Shown one piece after another: positions 1 to 7,928 of a stretch of 64,000 nucleotides of DNA; position 1 is the first letter of the stretch; each line of letters opens with the position of its first letter. The translations under genes were made by a program, and so were the position numbers. Location: NCBI GenBank assembly GCA_017399765.1, contig JAFQBH010000028.1:62001-126000 (forward strand), written 5' to 3'. The notes under the pieces are model-generated. The model had not been told where the DNA came from and ran no database searches. It worked only from the letters and a program-made list of their open reading frames with translations. Origin of the DNA: Oscillospiraceae bacterium (GTDB lineage Bacteria > Bacillota > Clostridia > Oscillospirales > Ruminococcaceae).

Positions 1-815
1 TTTGTTTCTCTTTTTTCTTCCTCTTGATACCAAGACGCTAACGAGTTTAATTCCTTTACATATTCTGTCCCGTCCATACTAAAAGCATCACAAATATTTC
101 CAACAATAGGAATTAAGGATGTCACCGCATACATTAGTGGAGTGCTTTGTCCATATAAGGTTGCAGATGTATCAACTTCATCAAATCCAACGGTACCACT
201 AATCCTAATTGTATTCCCCATACATCCTGCATGTAAAGAAATACAAGCTCTCTTATATCTCATATAATGGATTCCCAGAAAAATGCGAATAGCTTCGTCA
301 GTTTGATCTGCCATTACACTATCAACAACTTCGGAAAAGTTATTATATCCCGTCCACCAATAATCTCTGCGAATTGCATGTTTTGCCTTTTTCTTTAAAT
401 TTTGCCATTCCTCGTTGAGTTCTTCAATTTTACTATCTGGAACATATTTTTCTATATCTCTCAAGCACTTATTTCTTTGTACGTCGTAGCTTAAGAAAAA
501 ATCAGCAATATAATCTTGAAAATTCTTGTCTTTTTTATGGATTTCAAAAAAGCCTACAATTATCATCTGCTCATACAAATTTCTTCCTAAAGACAATGCA
601 CCATCCGTATATCCAAATGAACATAAGGTGAGTATTTCTCTAGTTGTAATCAATGATTTACCGGCTATATGTAACAGTATCGTATTATAGTCATTTTTTA
701 CGCACATTTTATGATGTACTTTGTCGCTCAATTCTTCTTCGAATTCATCAATAACTTTCACAAATTCATCAAGCTTCCATCTAGTAATAGCTGGAGTAAC
801 ATATTCAAAACCCAT
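1..815 (-). CDS. DUF5677-like protein, C-terminus cut by window edge
   Basis: The reading frame starts with ATG at 815, preceded by AAGGTGA at good spacing, and stays open to base 1, so at least 271 residues are present and the C-terminus lies outside. The middle holds a helix with the pattern GALSLGRNLYEQ followed by an aromatic-rich stretch, which resembles the RxxxE helical core of DUF5677 proteins. I see no signal peptide or clear membrane segment. It is the last visible gene of an AT-rich three-gene operon, 61 bases after the zinc-ribbon gene. Family assignment rests on recalled resemblance only. The biochemical function is unknown; DUF5677 proteins are often found among accessory or defence genes, but nothing here proves such a role. 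Confidence 0.6.
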   Translation of the reverse strand, partial: MGFEYVTPAITRWKLDEFVKVIDEFEEELSDKVHHKMCVKNDYNTILLHIAGKSLITTREILTLCSFGYTDGALSLGRNLYEQMIIVGFFEIHKKDKNFQDYIADFFLSYDVQRNKCLRDIEKYVPDSKIEELNEEWQNLKKKAKHAIRRDYWWTGYNNFSEVVDSVMADQTDEAIRIFLGIHYMRYKRACISLHAGCMGNTIRISGTVGFDEVDTSATLYGQSTPLMYAVTSLIPIVGNICDAFSMDGTEYVKELNSLASWYQEEEKRET

Positions 816-876
816 AAAGTCACCTTTATACCAAAATCTACAAATCAAAACTCAGAACTAAAATTATAAGTTTCTA

Positions 877-1092
877 TCATTTTGTTTTTTTGATTTTTTC
901 CCAATCTATAAAAAATTCTATATGTCCACAATCTTTGCATACCAAAGCATCTGTTGCTTCAAGCACTTCTTGGGTTATACTTCCGGTGTAGGGATTTCTT
1001 TTTTCTGGATAATTAATTCTTACTCTTGTATTAACCATTAATTTATCGATATTTTTGCTGCCACAACGAATACAATTTGTAAAATTTATCAT
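877..1092 (-). CDS. small zinc-ribbon protein (71 aa)
   Basis: A 71-residue protein with two CxxC knuckles, CIRC near residues 8-11 and CKDC near residues 52-55, separated by a stretch with positively charged residues. This spacing is typical of a zinc ribbon. A short acidic and aromatic tail follows. The gene starts 9 bases after the stop of the HNH-like gene and precedes the DUF5677 gene, so the three are probably co-transcribed. Small zinc ribbons of this type can bind nucleic acid or act as protein adaptors; which applies here cannot be told. Codon use is AT-rich like its two neighbours and unlike the core genes after 4.4 kb. Confidence 0.65.
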   Translation of the reverse strand: MINFTNCIRCGSKNIDKLMVNTRVRINYPEKRNPYTGSITQEVLEATDALVCKDCGHIEFFIDWEKIKKTK

Positions 1093-1101
1093 ATTTTCCC
1101 C

Positions 1102-2172
1102 TCATTTTTCTTCAGCTTTTACTGAGTATTCTTTCAAAAATAGATTTGGTATGCAAATATCTCTTCTTAAATCATAATCCTTAACGGCATTCCTAGTACT
1201 TCGTTTGGGATTGATAGTAAACGGATCTTGAAGTAATCTTGCCGGTTCCTGTAATCCTTTAATCGTCTCATCATCCAATTGTTTTGACAAATAATAATCT
1301 TCCGTATACAGAAAGATGATACGATTAATAATTTCAAGTCGTTGTTCCTGCGTCATTCTGGTTATACGCTCTTCGAATTTCATATATCTTGTACTCTTGG
1401 AATTTACAAATAAAATCACTGCTGTAGCGTCTTTTAGCGGAAAAACAGCAACATGTAGATACTCTGTTTTATAATCTAGGTTGTAATTAAAATTGTCATT
1501 AATGATTTCACCATCCAAACCGGTAACCAAAGGGACCATACCTTGAAACGCAATAGGACAAGTGTAATTTAATCTATCATAAGAAATTACTTTGATCCAA
1601 CTTTCTGAAGTTGTTAAGAAGGATTTTGAAATATCATAGATTTCATAACATTCTTGAACATCGAGTTTTCTTGCACTGATTTGAGCATCAAATATAATAT
1701 TTGCAAATAAAGACCATACCGGAGATTTTTCTTTCATCTCCAGCATTGATTCTTCAAATAATTTCACTTCGATTTCATGTTTATAAATATCTCTTAATGC
1801 TGTTTTCAACGCTATTTGATTTAGCATTTTTTCTGTAGGACACGTTTCATATGCTTCTGCTTTTTCATAATCCTGAAACGCACTTCCGTCACACTCTTTG
1901 CAAATAATGTGAAATATACCAGCGTTACTGATTCCAGAATCATTACTTAATAATTTCGAATCAATTAATGTATTAAATGAATTTAATTTTCCGTTCCATA
2001 CAATATTCTTGAGACAGAATTTGGGGATAGTATGTGAGTCACAAAAGCCACCTTTTTTTCCGCACAACATACATTCTTTGTGTCGGGCTTTTTTCATTGC
2101 GTTTTTAATTAGCCGATTTAGTGTTTTTCTTGTTTCAATTATTTTTTCGGGCGTTAGCCCATCTGCGCTCAT
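1102..2172 (-). CDS. HNH-like zinc-binding protein of unknown function (356 aa)
   Basis: The N-terminus has CMLC at residues 34-37, then DSHTIPKF at about 45-52, and a second knuckle CKEC at 91-94 followed by an acidic aromatic stretch. Paired CxxC motifs around an SH-x-IPKF box recur in a family of uncharacterised proteins that look like HNH/treble-clef nucleases, but a full catalytic HNH triad is not obvious. The remaining 250 residues are not recognised. The start ATG at 2172 has only a distant GGAGGG about 20 bases upstream, so the start is less certain. It leads the AT-rich operon with the zinc-ribbon and DUF5677 genes and has a plausible promoter at 2233-2261. Nuclease activity is an inference. 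Confidence 0.55.
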   Translation of the reverse strand: MSADGLTPEKIIETRKTLNRLIKNAMKKARHKECMLCGKKGGFCDSHTIPKFCLKNIVWNGKLNSFNTLIDSKLLSNDSGISNAGIFHIICKECDGSAFQDYEKAEAYETCPTEKMLNQIALKTALRDIYKHEIEVKLFEESMLEMKEKSPVWSLFANIIFDAQISARKLDVQECYEIYDISKSFLTTSESWIKVISYDRLNYTCPIAFQGMVPLVTGLDGEIINDNFNYNLDYKTEYLHVAVFPLKDATAVILFVNSKSTRYMKFEERITRMTQEQRLEIINRIIFLYTEDYYLSKQLDDETIKGLQEPARLLQDPFTINPKRSTRNAVKDYDLRRDICIPNLFLKEYSVKAEEK

Positions 2173-2232
2173 ATTTATTATTTTTATAAATATCCCTCCA
2201 GGATAAATTTCGCAAGTTTTTAATTTAATGTA

Positions 2233-2261
2233 ATTTTATTTTATCACTTAATTTTTGTCCA
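2233..2261 (-). promoter_or_regulatory. sigma-A type promoter for the accessory operon
   Basis: Read on the minus strand, TGGACA (2261-2256) and TAAAAT (2238-2233) are separated by 17 bases. It lies about 60 bases upstream of the HNH-like gene and is the only clear promoter for the three-gene operon. Confidence 0.5.
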
Positions 2262-2379
2262 GTCAAACCCAGCAACACCATCCACCCACAGAAAGCCATT
2301 ATATCGTTTCATTTACTCTGACAAAATTACGATTTTCCTGAAATCCAAGAAATTATCCTGTAAATTCCGGTGGAATAGC

Positions 2380-2416
2380 AAAAAAGCGGATAGCCTTTTC
2401 TTGGCTATCCGCTTTT
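2380..2416. terminator. bidirectional terminator after tmRNA copy A
   Basis: An 11-bp perfect stem, AGCGGATAGCC with its complement, and a 7-base loop, flanked by A5 on one side and T4 on the other. It lies 25 bases beyond the 3' end of the tmRNA and separates it from the accessory operon. Confidence 0.85.
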
Positions 2417-2440
2417 ATATGCCATTCATCAAGGCTTTCC

Positions 2441-2790
2441 TGGTGGAGTCGGGGGGAGTTGAACCCCCGTCCGAAAGCCCATTCACACAAACTTCTCCGG
2501 GTGCAGAAAGTTGTTTAAGATTCCCGAGAAGACCAGACAGCAGTCAAACCGGTCTGCTCGGTATTTTCCTAATACAACGGCGGTACGGAAAAAGCTTCCG
2601 CCTGTCGTTCACTGCTAGTCGACGCCCTGTCCGAAGCCGCAGTACTCATCGGCAGAACGGCTGCTTAATTAAGCAGCGTAAGCTAATTTAGAATTGTTAG
2701 CGTTTATTGTTTTTACCCATTTTATAGAGGGCTGGGCGCCTCTACCCGCTATTCGTGCTTCAAGACCCCCGTCGAAACCATTACGACCCC
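2441..2790 (-). ncRNA. ssrA: tmRNA, copy A (intact acceptor end)
   Basis: Transfer-messenger RNA, which rescues stalled ribosomes together with SmpB. The 5' end GGGGTCG pairs with CGACTCC at the 3' end (six Watson-Crick pairs and one G-U), followed by A and an encoded CCA at 2443-2441. The TTCAACT loop of the T arm and the conserved 5' segment TGGTTTCGACGGGG are present. The resume codon opens a short frame GCT AAC AAT TCT AAA TTA GCT TAC GCT GCT TAA, giving the degradation tag ANNSKLAYAA. Length is 350 nt. It has its own promoter (2841-2869) and terminator. A second diverged copy lies at 4013-4362; this copy is the one with a fully paired tRNA-like end. Confidence 0.93.
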
Positions 2791-2840
2791 ATATTTAGGG
2801 CTTTTGGTTTTAAGTATGGAAACTTGATGCCTGTTTTATT

Positions 2841-2869
2841 ATTATATCCATTTATCCAAGGTTTTACAA
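2841..2869 (-). promoter_or_regulatory. promoter for tmRNA copy A
   Basis: On the minus strand TTGTAA (2869-2864), a 17-base spacer and TATAAT (2846-2841). It lies about 50 bases upstream of the mature 5' end of tmRNA copy A, so copy A can be expressed independently of the smpB locus. Confidence 0.6.
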
Positions 2870-2915
2870 CTGTTTTCAAAACTGTTTACAAAAATTTTAT
2901 TATGAAACCTAGCTG

Positions 2916-3572
2916 TCAAATAAAAATCTCAATCAATCTGCACTGCCCATCAAAGGGTTCTGTCGTCATGTACCCAATCATTCCCGTAGAAGTCAAATTT
3001 GCTGATTCCATTTTTTTGATAATTTGATTGTATCCATCAGAATATGCTTTTTGATTGTGTTCAGTAAACTCTGGATAGTGATAACATACCATAAAATATT
3101 CACCATTTGAAAGTTTGTAATCACAAAGATGATTATATCCGTCTGGAGTTTCTCCTTCAAACGGAGAATCTGTATTGATTTTATAAAACAAAATTTCTGT
3201 CAACCTACCGTCTTCAGGCGGCGCAATATATTTGACACCCGGCTTTGTTTCTTCTTTTTCAGAAAAGTCGGACAAAAAATGATTTAATATGTCAATTGTG
3301 AACACAATGTTTCCCGTATTTTTTTGGGAAGTGTAATACCATCGTTCACTTGGACGTTCTTCTTCCAAAATTCCTAATTCTCGGGTTAATTCGCTCGTCA
3401 TAGCTATTTGACATACTCCTGATTTATGAAGCGAAATTTTTGCCGACCGTCCATACGCTTCTGACATAATGTAAATATCGCTTTCGTTAACAACAATTCT
3501 CCAAACAGTAGATCGATGACTATTTGATGTTCCGACGCAAAATTCAAAGTGTTGTTTGCTCTTCTTGGACAT
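2916..3572 (-). CDS. hypothetical protein between the two tmRNA copies (218 aa)
   Basis: I do not recognise this family. The 218-residue protein has no signal peptide, membrane segment or cysteine cluster and appears soluble. It begins MSKKSKQHFEF with a GAGGGA ribosome-binding site 6 bases upstream. The middle is acidic with alternating strand-like segments, and the C-terminus contains aromatic stretches such as YFMVCYHYPEF. Base composition is more AT-rich than the core genes to the right. It is the only gene enclosed by the two tmRNA copies, which suggests it arrived with the event that duplicated tmRNA. No function can be proposed. Confidence 0.6.
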   Translation of the reverse strand: MSKKSKQHFEFCVGTSNSHRSTVWRIVVNESDIYIMSEAYGRSAKISLHKSGVCQIAMTSELTRELGILEEERPSERWYYTSQKNTGNIVFTIDILNHFLSDFSEKEETKPGVKYIAPPEDGRLTEILFYKINTDSPFEGETPDGYNHLCDYKLSNGEYFMVCYHYPEFTEHNQKAYSDGYNQIIKKMESANLTSTGMIGYMTTEPFDGQCRLIEIFI

Positions 3573-3940
3573 AGTTTATCCCTCACTCGGTATTTTATTT
3601 ATGATAATTCTTGTTTTGCATCTTTCACCGCCAACAGTATTTCTTCATCTTTATTTAATTATATCATTTTAAAGAAGCAATTCAACCTGCATGAGCCATC
3701 ATTATTTCAATCACCTATTACTCTGGTTGCACCCTCCACCCCCGAAAACCCATTCCGTTGCTTCACCAGCTCCGCCAAAATAGCAATTTCCCCAAAATAC
3801 CGCCACCATCCAAAAACGCGGAAATTTTATTTCATCGTCATATGGCCCGAGCACCGCTTTCGCCGACTCTATCCTAGGTCGGTGACATATCAAAAATCCA
3901 ATATTTTATAAGTTTATGGCTTTCCTTGCCATCACAAACA
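3573..3940. other. gene-free stretch between orphan gene and tmRNA copy B
   Basis: The first 35 bases hold the ribosome-binding site of the orphan minus-strand gene. The rest is AT-rich with one C-rich patch (3725-3880). Open frames here are short and lack ribosome-binding sites. I see no RNA gene or repeat. Confidence 0.5.
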
Positions 3941-3985
3941 AATACGCCGCCTGGCCAGTAAAGATTGACCAAGCGGCGTTTTTTA
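3941..3985. terminator. terminator downstream of tmRNA copy B
   Basis: ACGCCGC at 3944-3950 pairs with GCGGCGT at 3973-3979, with an extended imperfect stem inside and T6 on the plus side; the minus-side flank is A/T-rich. It lies about 30 bases beyond the 3' end of tmRNA copy B. Confidence 0.7.
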
Positions 3986-4012
3986 TAATTTTATCGTGGA
4001 CGTGTTATTGAG

Positions 4013-4362
4013 CAGTCACGGAGAGGGGAGTCGAACCCCTGTCCGAAAGCCCATTCACACAAACTTCTCCGGGTGCAGAACGTTGTTTAAGTTTCCCGAA
4101 AAAGGCGGACAGCATTCAAACTGCCCTTTCCGGTATTTTCCTGATACAACGGCGGTACGGAAAAAGCTCCCGCCGGTCGTTCACCGCTAATCGACGCCCT
4201 GTCCGAAGCCGCGGTACTCAACGGCAGAACGGCTGCTTAATTAAGCAGCGTAAGCTAATTTAGAATTGTTAGCGTTTATTGTTTTTACCCATTTTATAGA
4301 GGGCTGGGCGCCTCTACCCGCTATTCATGCTTCAAGACCCCCGTCGAAACCTTTACGCCCCC
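4013..4362 (-). ncRNA. ssrA: tmRNA, copy B (acceptor end poorly paired, no CCA; possibly pseudogene)
   Basis: This 350-nt copy lies 36 bases downstream of smpB, the usual tmRNA position. It has the same resume region and the same tag frame (ANNSKLAYAA) as copy A, and the 5' segment GGGGGCG...TTTCGACGGGG. The T arm AGGGG-TTCGACT-CCCCT is intact. The 3' strand that should pair with GGGGGCG reads CTCCGTG, leaving three mismatches of seven, and the trailing bases read CTG instead of CCA. The body differs from copy A at many positions in the pseudoknot region, so this is not a recent exact duplicate. It may be inactive, or may have lost its 3' end to an integration event. Confidence 0.85.
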
Positions 4363-4398
4363 ATATATAAGGCAAGGTTTCTCCCGAAGGAGAAACGC

Positions 4399-4866
4399 TT
4401 ATCTTCTTTGTTCTTTCATATGACGCTCGATATCCCTTTGCATATCGCGCTTTGCGGCATCATCGCGCTTATCATAAAGTTTTTTACCCCGGCAAAGACC
4501 TACGGAAACTTTTACTCTTGAACCGCTGAAATAAAGTTCCAGCGGAACAAGGGTCATTCCCTGCTGCTGAATCGCCGCATTAAGCTTCATAATTTCGCGT
4601 TTGTGCATTAAAAGTCGGCGAACACGAAGCGGATCGCGGTTGAAGATATTTCCCTTTTCATAAGGGCTTATATGCATTCCCTGGACAAAAATTTCGCCGT
4701 TTTTTATGTCGCACCAACTGTCTTTAAGGTTGACCTGACCGACTCGGATGCTTTTGACTTCCGTTCCGAAAAGTTCGATTCCGGCTTCGTATTTGTCATC
4801 GACAAAATAGTCATGAAATGCTTTTTTGTTGTTGGCAATGCTTTTTCTTGATTCTTTTTTATCCAC
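4399..4866 (-). CDS. smpB: SsrA-binding protein SmpB
   Basis: SmpB binds the tRNA-like domain of tmRNA and is needed for trans-translation at stalled ribosomes. The translated product contains the family signatures NNKKAFHDYFV, YEAGIELFGTEVKSIR and a basic C-terminal tail with KKLYDKRDDAAKRD. I chose GTG at 4866 because AAAGGAGG lies 8 bases upstream and gives 155 residues, the family norm; the frame continues upstream to an ATG at 5040, but that would add about 58 residues encoded largely by an intergenic repeat. It is immediately upstream of tmRNA copy B and may be co-transcribed with it. Confidence 0.95.
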   Translation of the reverse strand: MDKKESRKSIANNKKAFHDYFVDDKYEAGIELFGTEVKSIRVGQVNLKDSWCDIKNGEIFVQGMHISPYEKGNIFNRDPLRVRRLLMHKREIMKLNAAIQQQGMTLVPLELYFSGSRVKVSVGLCRGKKLYDKRDDAAKRDMQRDIERHMKEQRR

Positions 4867-4891
4867 TTTTGTTTCGCCTCCTTTCTGCAAA

Positions 4892-4957
4892 GCCTTCCCC
4901 TTGAGGGGAAGGTGGCTTTTTGACAACTTGTTGTCAAAAAGACGGATGAGGTGTAAC
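4892..4957 (-). repeat. dispersed two-hairpin repeat, family B
   Basis: GCCTTCCCCTTGAGGGGAAGG forms one hairpin, a second variable hairpin follows (TTTTTGACAA with TTGTCAAAAA), then GGATGAGGTGTA. The same architecture recurs at 51323-51373 in inverted orientation and, diverged, at 54310-54365. It lies just upstream of smpB. Confidence 0.6.
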
Positions 4958-4974
4958 CCCGTTCTGATATAAAC

Positions 4975-4993
4975 GGGCGGATAATATCCGCCC
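4975..4993. repeat. palindromic repeat GGGCGGATAATATCCGCCC, copy 1
   Basis: A perfect 9-1-9 palindrome followed by CTACG. Identical copies occur at 16378-16396 and 42162-42180, all intergenic. Confidence 0.75.
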
Positions 4994-5049
4994 CTACGGT
5001 TTGGTTTTCTCCAAAAGTCAATTTTGAGCACCGTGCTCAAAACCCGTGC

Positions 5050-5649
5050 TCACATTCTGCTTCTGCCTTCAATCGCGCGGTAAAGGGTAACTTCGTCCGC
5101 ATATTCAAGGTTTCCGCCAACGGGGATTCCGTAAGCAAGGCGGGAAACTATGACTCCGAGAGGTTTCAGCAGGCGGGAAATATACATCGCTGTCGCTTCG
5201 CCCTCAACGGTGGGGTTTGTTGCCATTATTACCTCTTTTACCTCTGCGTCCTCAAGGCGCAGAAGAAGCTCCTTGATAAAAAGGCTTTCCGGACCGACTC
5301 CGTCCATCGGGGAAATAAGCCCGCCGAGAACGTGGTAAAGTCCGTTATATTCCTTGGTGCGCTCGATTGCGATAACGTCCCTTGGGTCTTCAACAACGCA
5401 AATGGTGCTTCTGTCCCTTGTTTCGTCACAGCAAATTGCGCATCGCGGCGCATCTGTTATGTTCTTGCAAACTTCGCAGTAACCGATTTTTTCTCTTGCT
5501 TCAAGAATGGATTCGGCAAAAGCCTTTGCTTCCTCTTCGGGCATGCGGAGAATATGGAACGCAAGGCGCTGCGCGCTTTTTTTGCCTATTCCGGGAAGGC
5601 GGGCAAAATGTTCGGTAAGCTTTGTAAGCGGAAGTACGCGGTAATTCAT
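5050..5649 (-). CDS. recR: recombination mediator protein RecR
   Basis: RecR acts with RecF and RecO to load RecA onto gapped DNA. The 199-residue product has the N-terminal helix-hairpin-helix ([15 protein letters not shown], residues 18-32), a C4 zinc finger with cysteines 58, 61, 70 and 73, and a Toprim domain (CVVEDPRDV near 84-92, LGG further on). Length matches the family. It follows ybaB by 6 bases and shares its operon with dnaX, the order dnaX-ybaB-recR found throughout Firmicutes. The SD lies within the end of ybaB, suggesting translational coupling. Confidence 0.96.
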   Translation of the reverse strand: MNYRVLPLTKLTEHFARLPGIGKKSAQRLAFHILRMPEEEAKAFAESILEAREKIGYCEVCKNITDAPRCAICCDETRDRSTICVVEDPRDVIAIERTKEYNGLYHVLGGLISPMDGVGPESLFIKELLLRLEDAEVKEVIMATNPTVEGEATAMYISRLLKPLGVIVSRLAYGIPVGGNLEYADEVTLYRAIEGRSRM

Positions 5650-5655
5650 AATTTA

Positions 5656-6003
5656 TCAGAACATTCCGGGAATGTTAAGGCTTCCGGTGATGGCGTTCAT
5701 GGCGTCGCTGTTGGTTTTTTCAATGGTGGAAACAGCCTCGTTAACGCCGGCAACAATAAGATCCTGGAGCATTTCGATATCGTCCGGATCAACAACTTCC
5801 GGTTTGATCTCGATTCCGAGCATCTCTTTCTTGCCGTTCATATGAATGGTGAGCATTCCGCCGCCAACGGTGAAATCATATTCTTTCTCATCAAGCTCTG
5901 CCTGAAGATTGGTCATCTGTTCCTGCATTTTCTGAGCCTGTTTGATCATACCCTGCATATTGGAAGGGCCGCCGCCGTATCCCTGGGGAAGTCTTGCTTT
6001 CAT
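5656..6003 (-). CDS. YbaB/EbfC family nucleoid-associated protein
   Basis: A 115-residue DNA-binding protein of the YbaB/EbfC family, which forms dimers and coats DNA. The product has the family features: glycine-rich start, the helix MIKQAQKMQEQMTNLQAELD and the segment TVGGGMLTIHMNGKKEMLGI. A strong AGGAGG lies 8 bases before the ATG. It sits between dnaX and recR as in most Firmicutes, which supports a link to DNA repair or replication though its exact role is unsettled in the family. Confidence 0.93.
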   Translation of the reverse strand: MKARLPQGYGGGPSNMQGMIKQAQKMQEQMTNLQAELDEKEYDFTVGGGMLTIHMNGKKEMLGIEIKPEVVDPDDIEMLQDLIVAGVNEAVSTIEKTNSDAMNAITGSLNIPGMF

Positions 6004-6046
6004 TATTATATTCCTCCTGATTTCGGATTTTTTGTCATTTTTTATA

Positions 6047-7636
6047 TCAAAGCCCGCCTATGCCGTTTTCCGCCGCTCTTTTTGCAAGAATGGCAAGAGG
6101 GTCATCTTCGGTCTTTTTTTCTGTTTTTTTATAAGGTCCGATTCCGTATCTTGTTCCACAAACTTCGGTTATGGCGTTTTTGATAACCTCTCTGGAATCG
6201 TCGTTTTTCTGCATATAGTCGATAAAAAAGCTGTTCGGAGAATCGATAAGAACTCTTCCGCCGACAAGATATGCCTTTGAACCCTCAAGGAAGGAATAGA
6301 GCATTCTGTTCTTTCCTTTGATAAGTTCAACAACGTCCTCCCAGCTTTGAAATTCCGGTTCAGAAGAAGCGCTTTGGACCGAAAAAGCGGGTCCCGCCGG
6401 AATTTCTTCATAAACCGGAGCGGGTTCCGCCTTCGGAACAACTTCCATTGCCGGAAGATTCTGCACCGCCGGCGCAGCGCCCCTTGCTTTAAGAAGAACA
6501 ACTTCCTTTTCAAGTTTTTCTATCCTTGCAAGAAGGGCTTCCTGGCTTTGATTCAAAGCAGGGGAACAGAGTTTTACCAGCGCAAGTTCAAATTCAAGAC
6601 GCTTTGATGCGCTTTTGGACATTTTAACAAGTGTATCCTGCAAAACGGAAACCGCATGGAAAATTTCCGGCTGGGAAAATTCTTTCGCCTGTTTTTCGAT
6701 ACGGAGCATTTCGTTTGGCATAACTTTCAGAATTGCGGAAGCTTCCTTCGTGCAGGAAACTATCATAAGATTGCGGAAATGGTTTATCAGCTCGTCGCAG
6801 ATTCTCGAAACGTCCGCCGAACCTTCGTAAAGTTTATCAACGGCGCCAAGAACTTCGGAAATGTTCTGCTCCGCAATTTTATCGGTAAGTTCAAAAAGGT
6901 ATTCCCTTCCGGCAAGTCCGGCGCATCTGCTTACGGTCTCGGCTGTTACTGTTTCGTCCGAGGAACGGCAGATATCCAGAAGCGAAAGAGCGTCGCGCAT
7001 TCCGCCGTCCGCAAGTTTTCCGATAAGCATGGCGCCTTCGTCGTCAATGTCGATATGTTCCATTTTGCAGACGAATTTAACTCTTTCCGCAATAACTTCC
7101 GGCGGCATTCTCCGGTAATCAAAACGCATGCAGCGGGAAAGAATCGTCGCGGGAAGGCGGTGGACTTCCGTTGTCGCAAGAATGAAGATAACGTGCTCCG
7201 GCGGTTCTTCCATAATTTTAAGAAGGGCGTTGGCCGCTTCTTTTGTAAGCATGTGGGCTTCGTCTATGATATAGACGCGGTATTTTGCGACGGCGGGAGT
7301 AAAGTTCGCTTCGGAACGAAGATCGCGGATATCGTCGATGTTGCGGTTCGAAGCCGCATCCATCTCGGTGATATCGAGAAGCGAGCCGTCATCGATCCCG
7401 CGGCAGATCTCACATTCGCCGCAGGGTTCGCCTTCTTTTTCAAAAGGGCAGTTTACCGCCTTCGCGAGGATTTTCGCGCAGGTGGTTTTTCCAATTCCGC
7501 GGCTTCCGGTAAAAAGATAGGCGTGGCCGAAAGTTTTTTCGGCAACCTCTTTTGAAAGTACGGAAGTTATGTGTTCCTGTCCCGCAACGTCGCGGAAAAA
7601 TCTCGGGCGATATTTTCTGTAAAGCGCCTGGTACAT
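6047..7636 (-). CDS. dnaX: DNA polymerase III subunit gamma/tau
   Basis: The clamp-loader ATPase of the replicative polymerase. From ATG at 7636 (AGGAGG 8 bases upstream) it encodes 529 residues: MYQALYRKYRPRFF at the start, Walker A GSRGIGKT at 44-51, zinc-binding cysteines 63, 72, 75 and 78, the DEAH box at 125-128, and the domain III collar. The C-terminal part is a Pro/Ala-rich linker (about 390-440) and a short tau-like domain ending PLAILAKRAAENG. The frame extends further upstream to 7690 through a repeat, but that start has no ribosome-binding site. SRP RNA lies upstream and ybaB-recR downstream. Confidence 0.96.
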   Translation of the reverse strand: MYQALYRKYRPRFFRDVAGQEHITSVLSKEVAEKTFGHAYLFTGSRGIGKTTCAKILAKAVNCPFEKEGEPCGECEICRGIDDGSLLDITEMDAASNRNIDDIRDLRSEANFTPAVAKYRVYIIDEAHMLTKEAANALLKIMEEPPEHVIFILATTEVHRLPATILSRCMRFDYRRMPPEVIAERVKFVCKMEHIDIDDEGAMLIGKLADGGMRDALSLLDICRSSDETVTAETVSRCAGLAGREYLFELTDKIAEQNISEVLGAVDKLYEGSADVSRICDELINHFRNLMIVSCTKEASAILKVMPNEMLRIEKQAKEFSQPEIFHAVSVLQDTLVKMSKSASKRLEFELALVKLCSPALNQSQEALLARIEKLEKEVVLLKARGAAPAVQNLPAMEVVPKAEPAPVYEEIPAGPAFSVQSASSEPEFQSWEDVVELIKGKNRMLYSFLEGSKAYLVGGRVLIDSPNSFFIDYMQKNDDSREVIKNAITEVCGTRYGIGPYKKTEKKTEDDPLAILAKRAAENGIGGL

Positions 7637-7675
7637 ATAAATTTCCTCCTTTCGAACTTCCGGAATTCCGCAAAA

Positions 7676-7731
7676 GAATCCCCTCGCCACCGCTTACGCG
7701 ATGTGGCCCTCTCCCCTTTAACAAGGGGCGC
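7676..7731 (-). repeat. dispersed repeat family A, single end
   Basis: A 56-base sequence, exactly matching those at 28779-28834 and 53806-53861 but in reverse orientation. It has two hairpins (CCCCTTGTTAAAGGGG, and a second around GCGTAAGC) then GAGGGGATTC. Here no partner end is seen. It lies between SRP RNA and dnaX. Confidence 0.8.
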
Positions 7732-7736
7732 AAATA

Positions 7737-7892
7737 AAAAACGCGGATATGTGCTTTATCACACGGCACACAGATTTGTCTGCGGCACCCAAAAAGACCG
7801 CTTAATGCTGCTCGGTTCCCCGCCTGACATGGTTCACGGTTTTTTGTCGCACAGGACCCATATGCCGCATGACAAAGCGCAGATCCGCGCCG
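7737..7892 (-). ncRNA. ffs: signal recognition particle RNA (4.5S-like)
   Basis: The RNA scaffold of SRP, which works with Ffh and FtsY in membrane protein targeting. The minus strand has the conserved domain IV hairpin: GTGAACCATGTCAGG, the internal loop GGGGAACCGAGCAGCA, then TTAAGCGGT. Flanking strands pair over a long helix; GCGCGGAT near the 5' end matches ATCCGCG near the 3' end, followed by a T6 run that acts as terminator. The length of about 155 nt indicates the form without a full Alu domain. Ends are estimated from helix closure. It lies upstream of dnaX, the conserved Firmicutes position. Confidence 0.88.
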
Positions 7893-7928
7893 TCATTTGT
7901 TTTTCCGAAAAAATCGGGATTCGGTATT

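Noticed and set aside
2009..2206. 65-aa hydrophobic frame antisense to the HNH-like gene
   Set aside because: No ribosome-binding site; hydrophobicity comes from the AT-rich complement.
4867..5040. Longer SmpB start at 5040
   Set aside because: It would translate a repeat and a palindrome and add 58 residues not found in the family; GTG at 4866 has an ideal SD.
6104..6130. A-rich runs at the end of dnaX as a programmed frameshift giving gamma
   Set aside because: They lie close to the natural C-terminus, so a shift would not yield the usual shorter gamma form.
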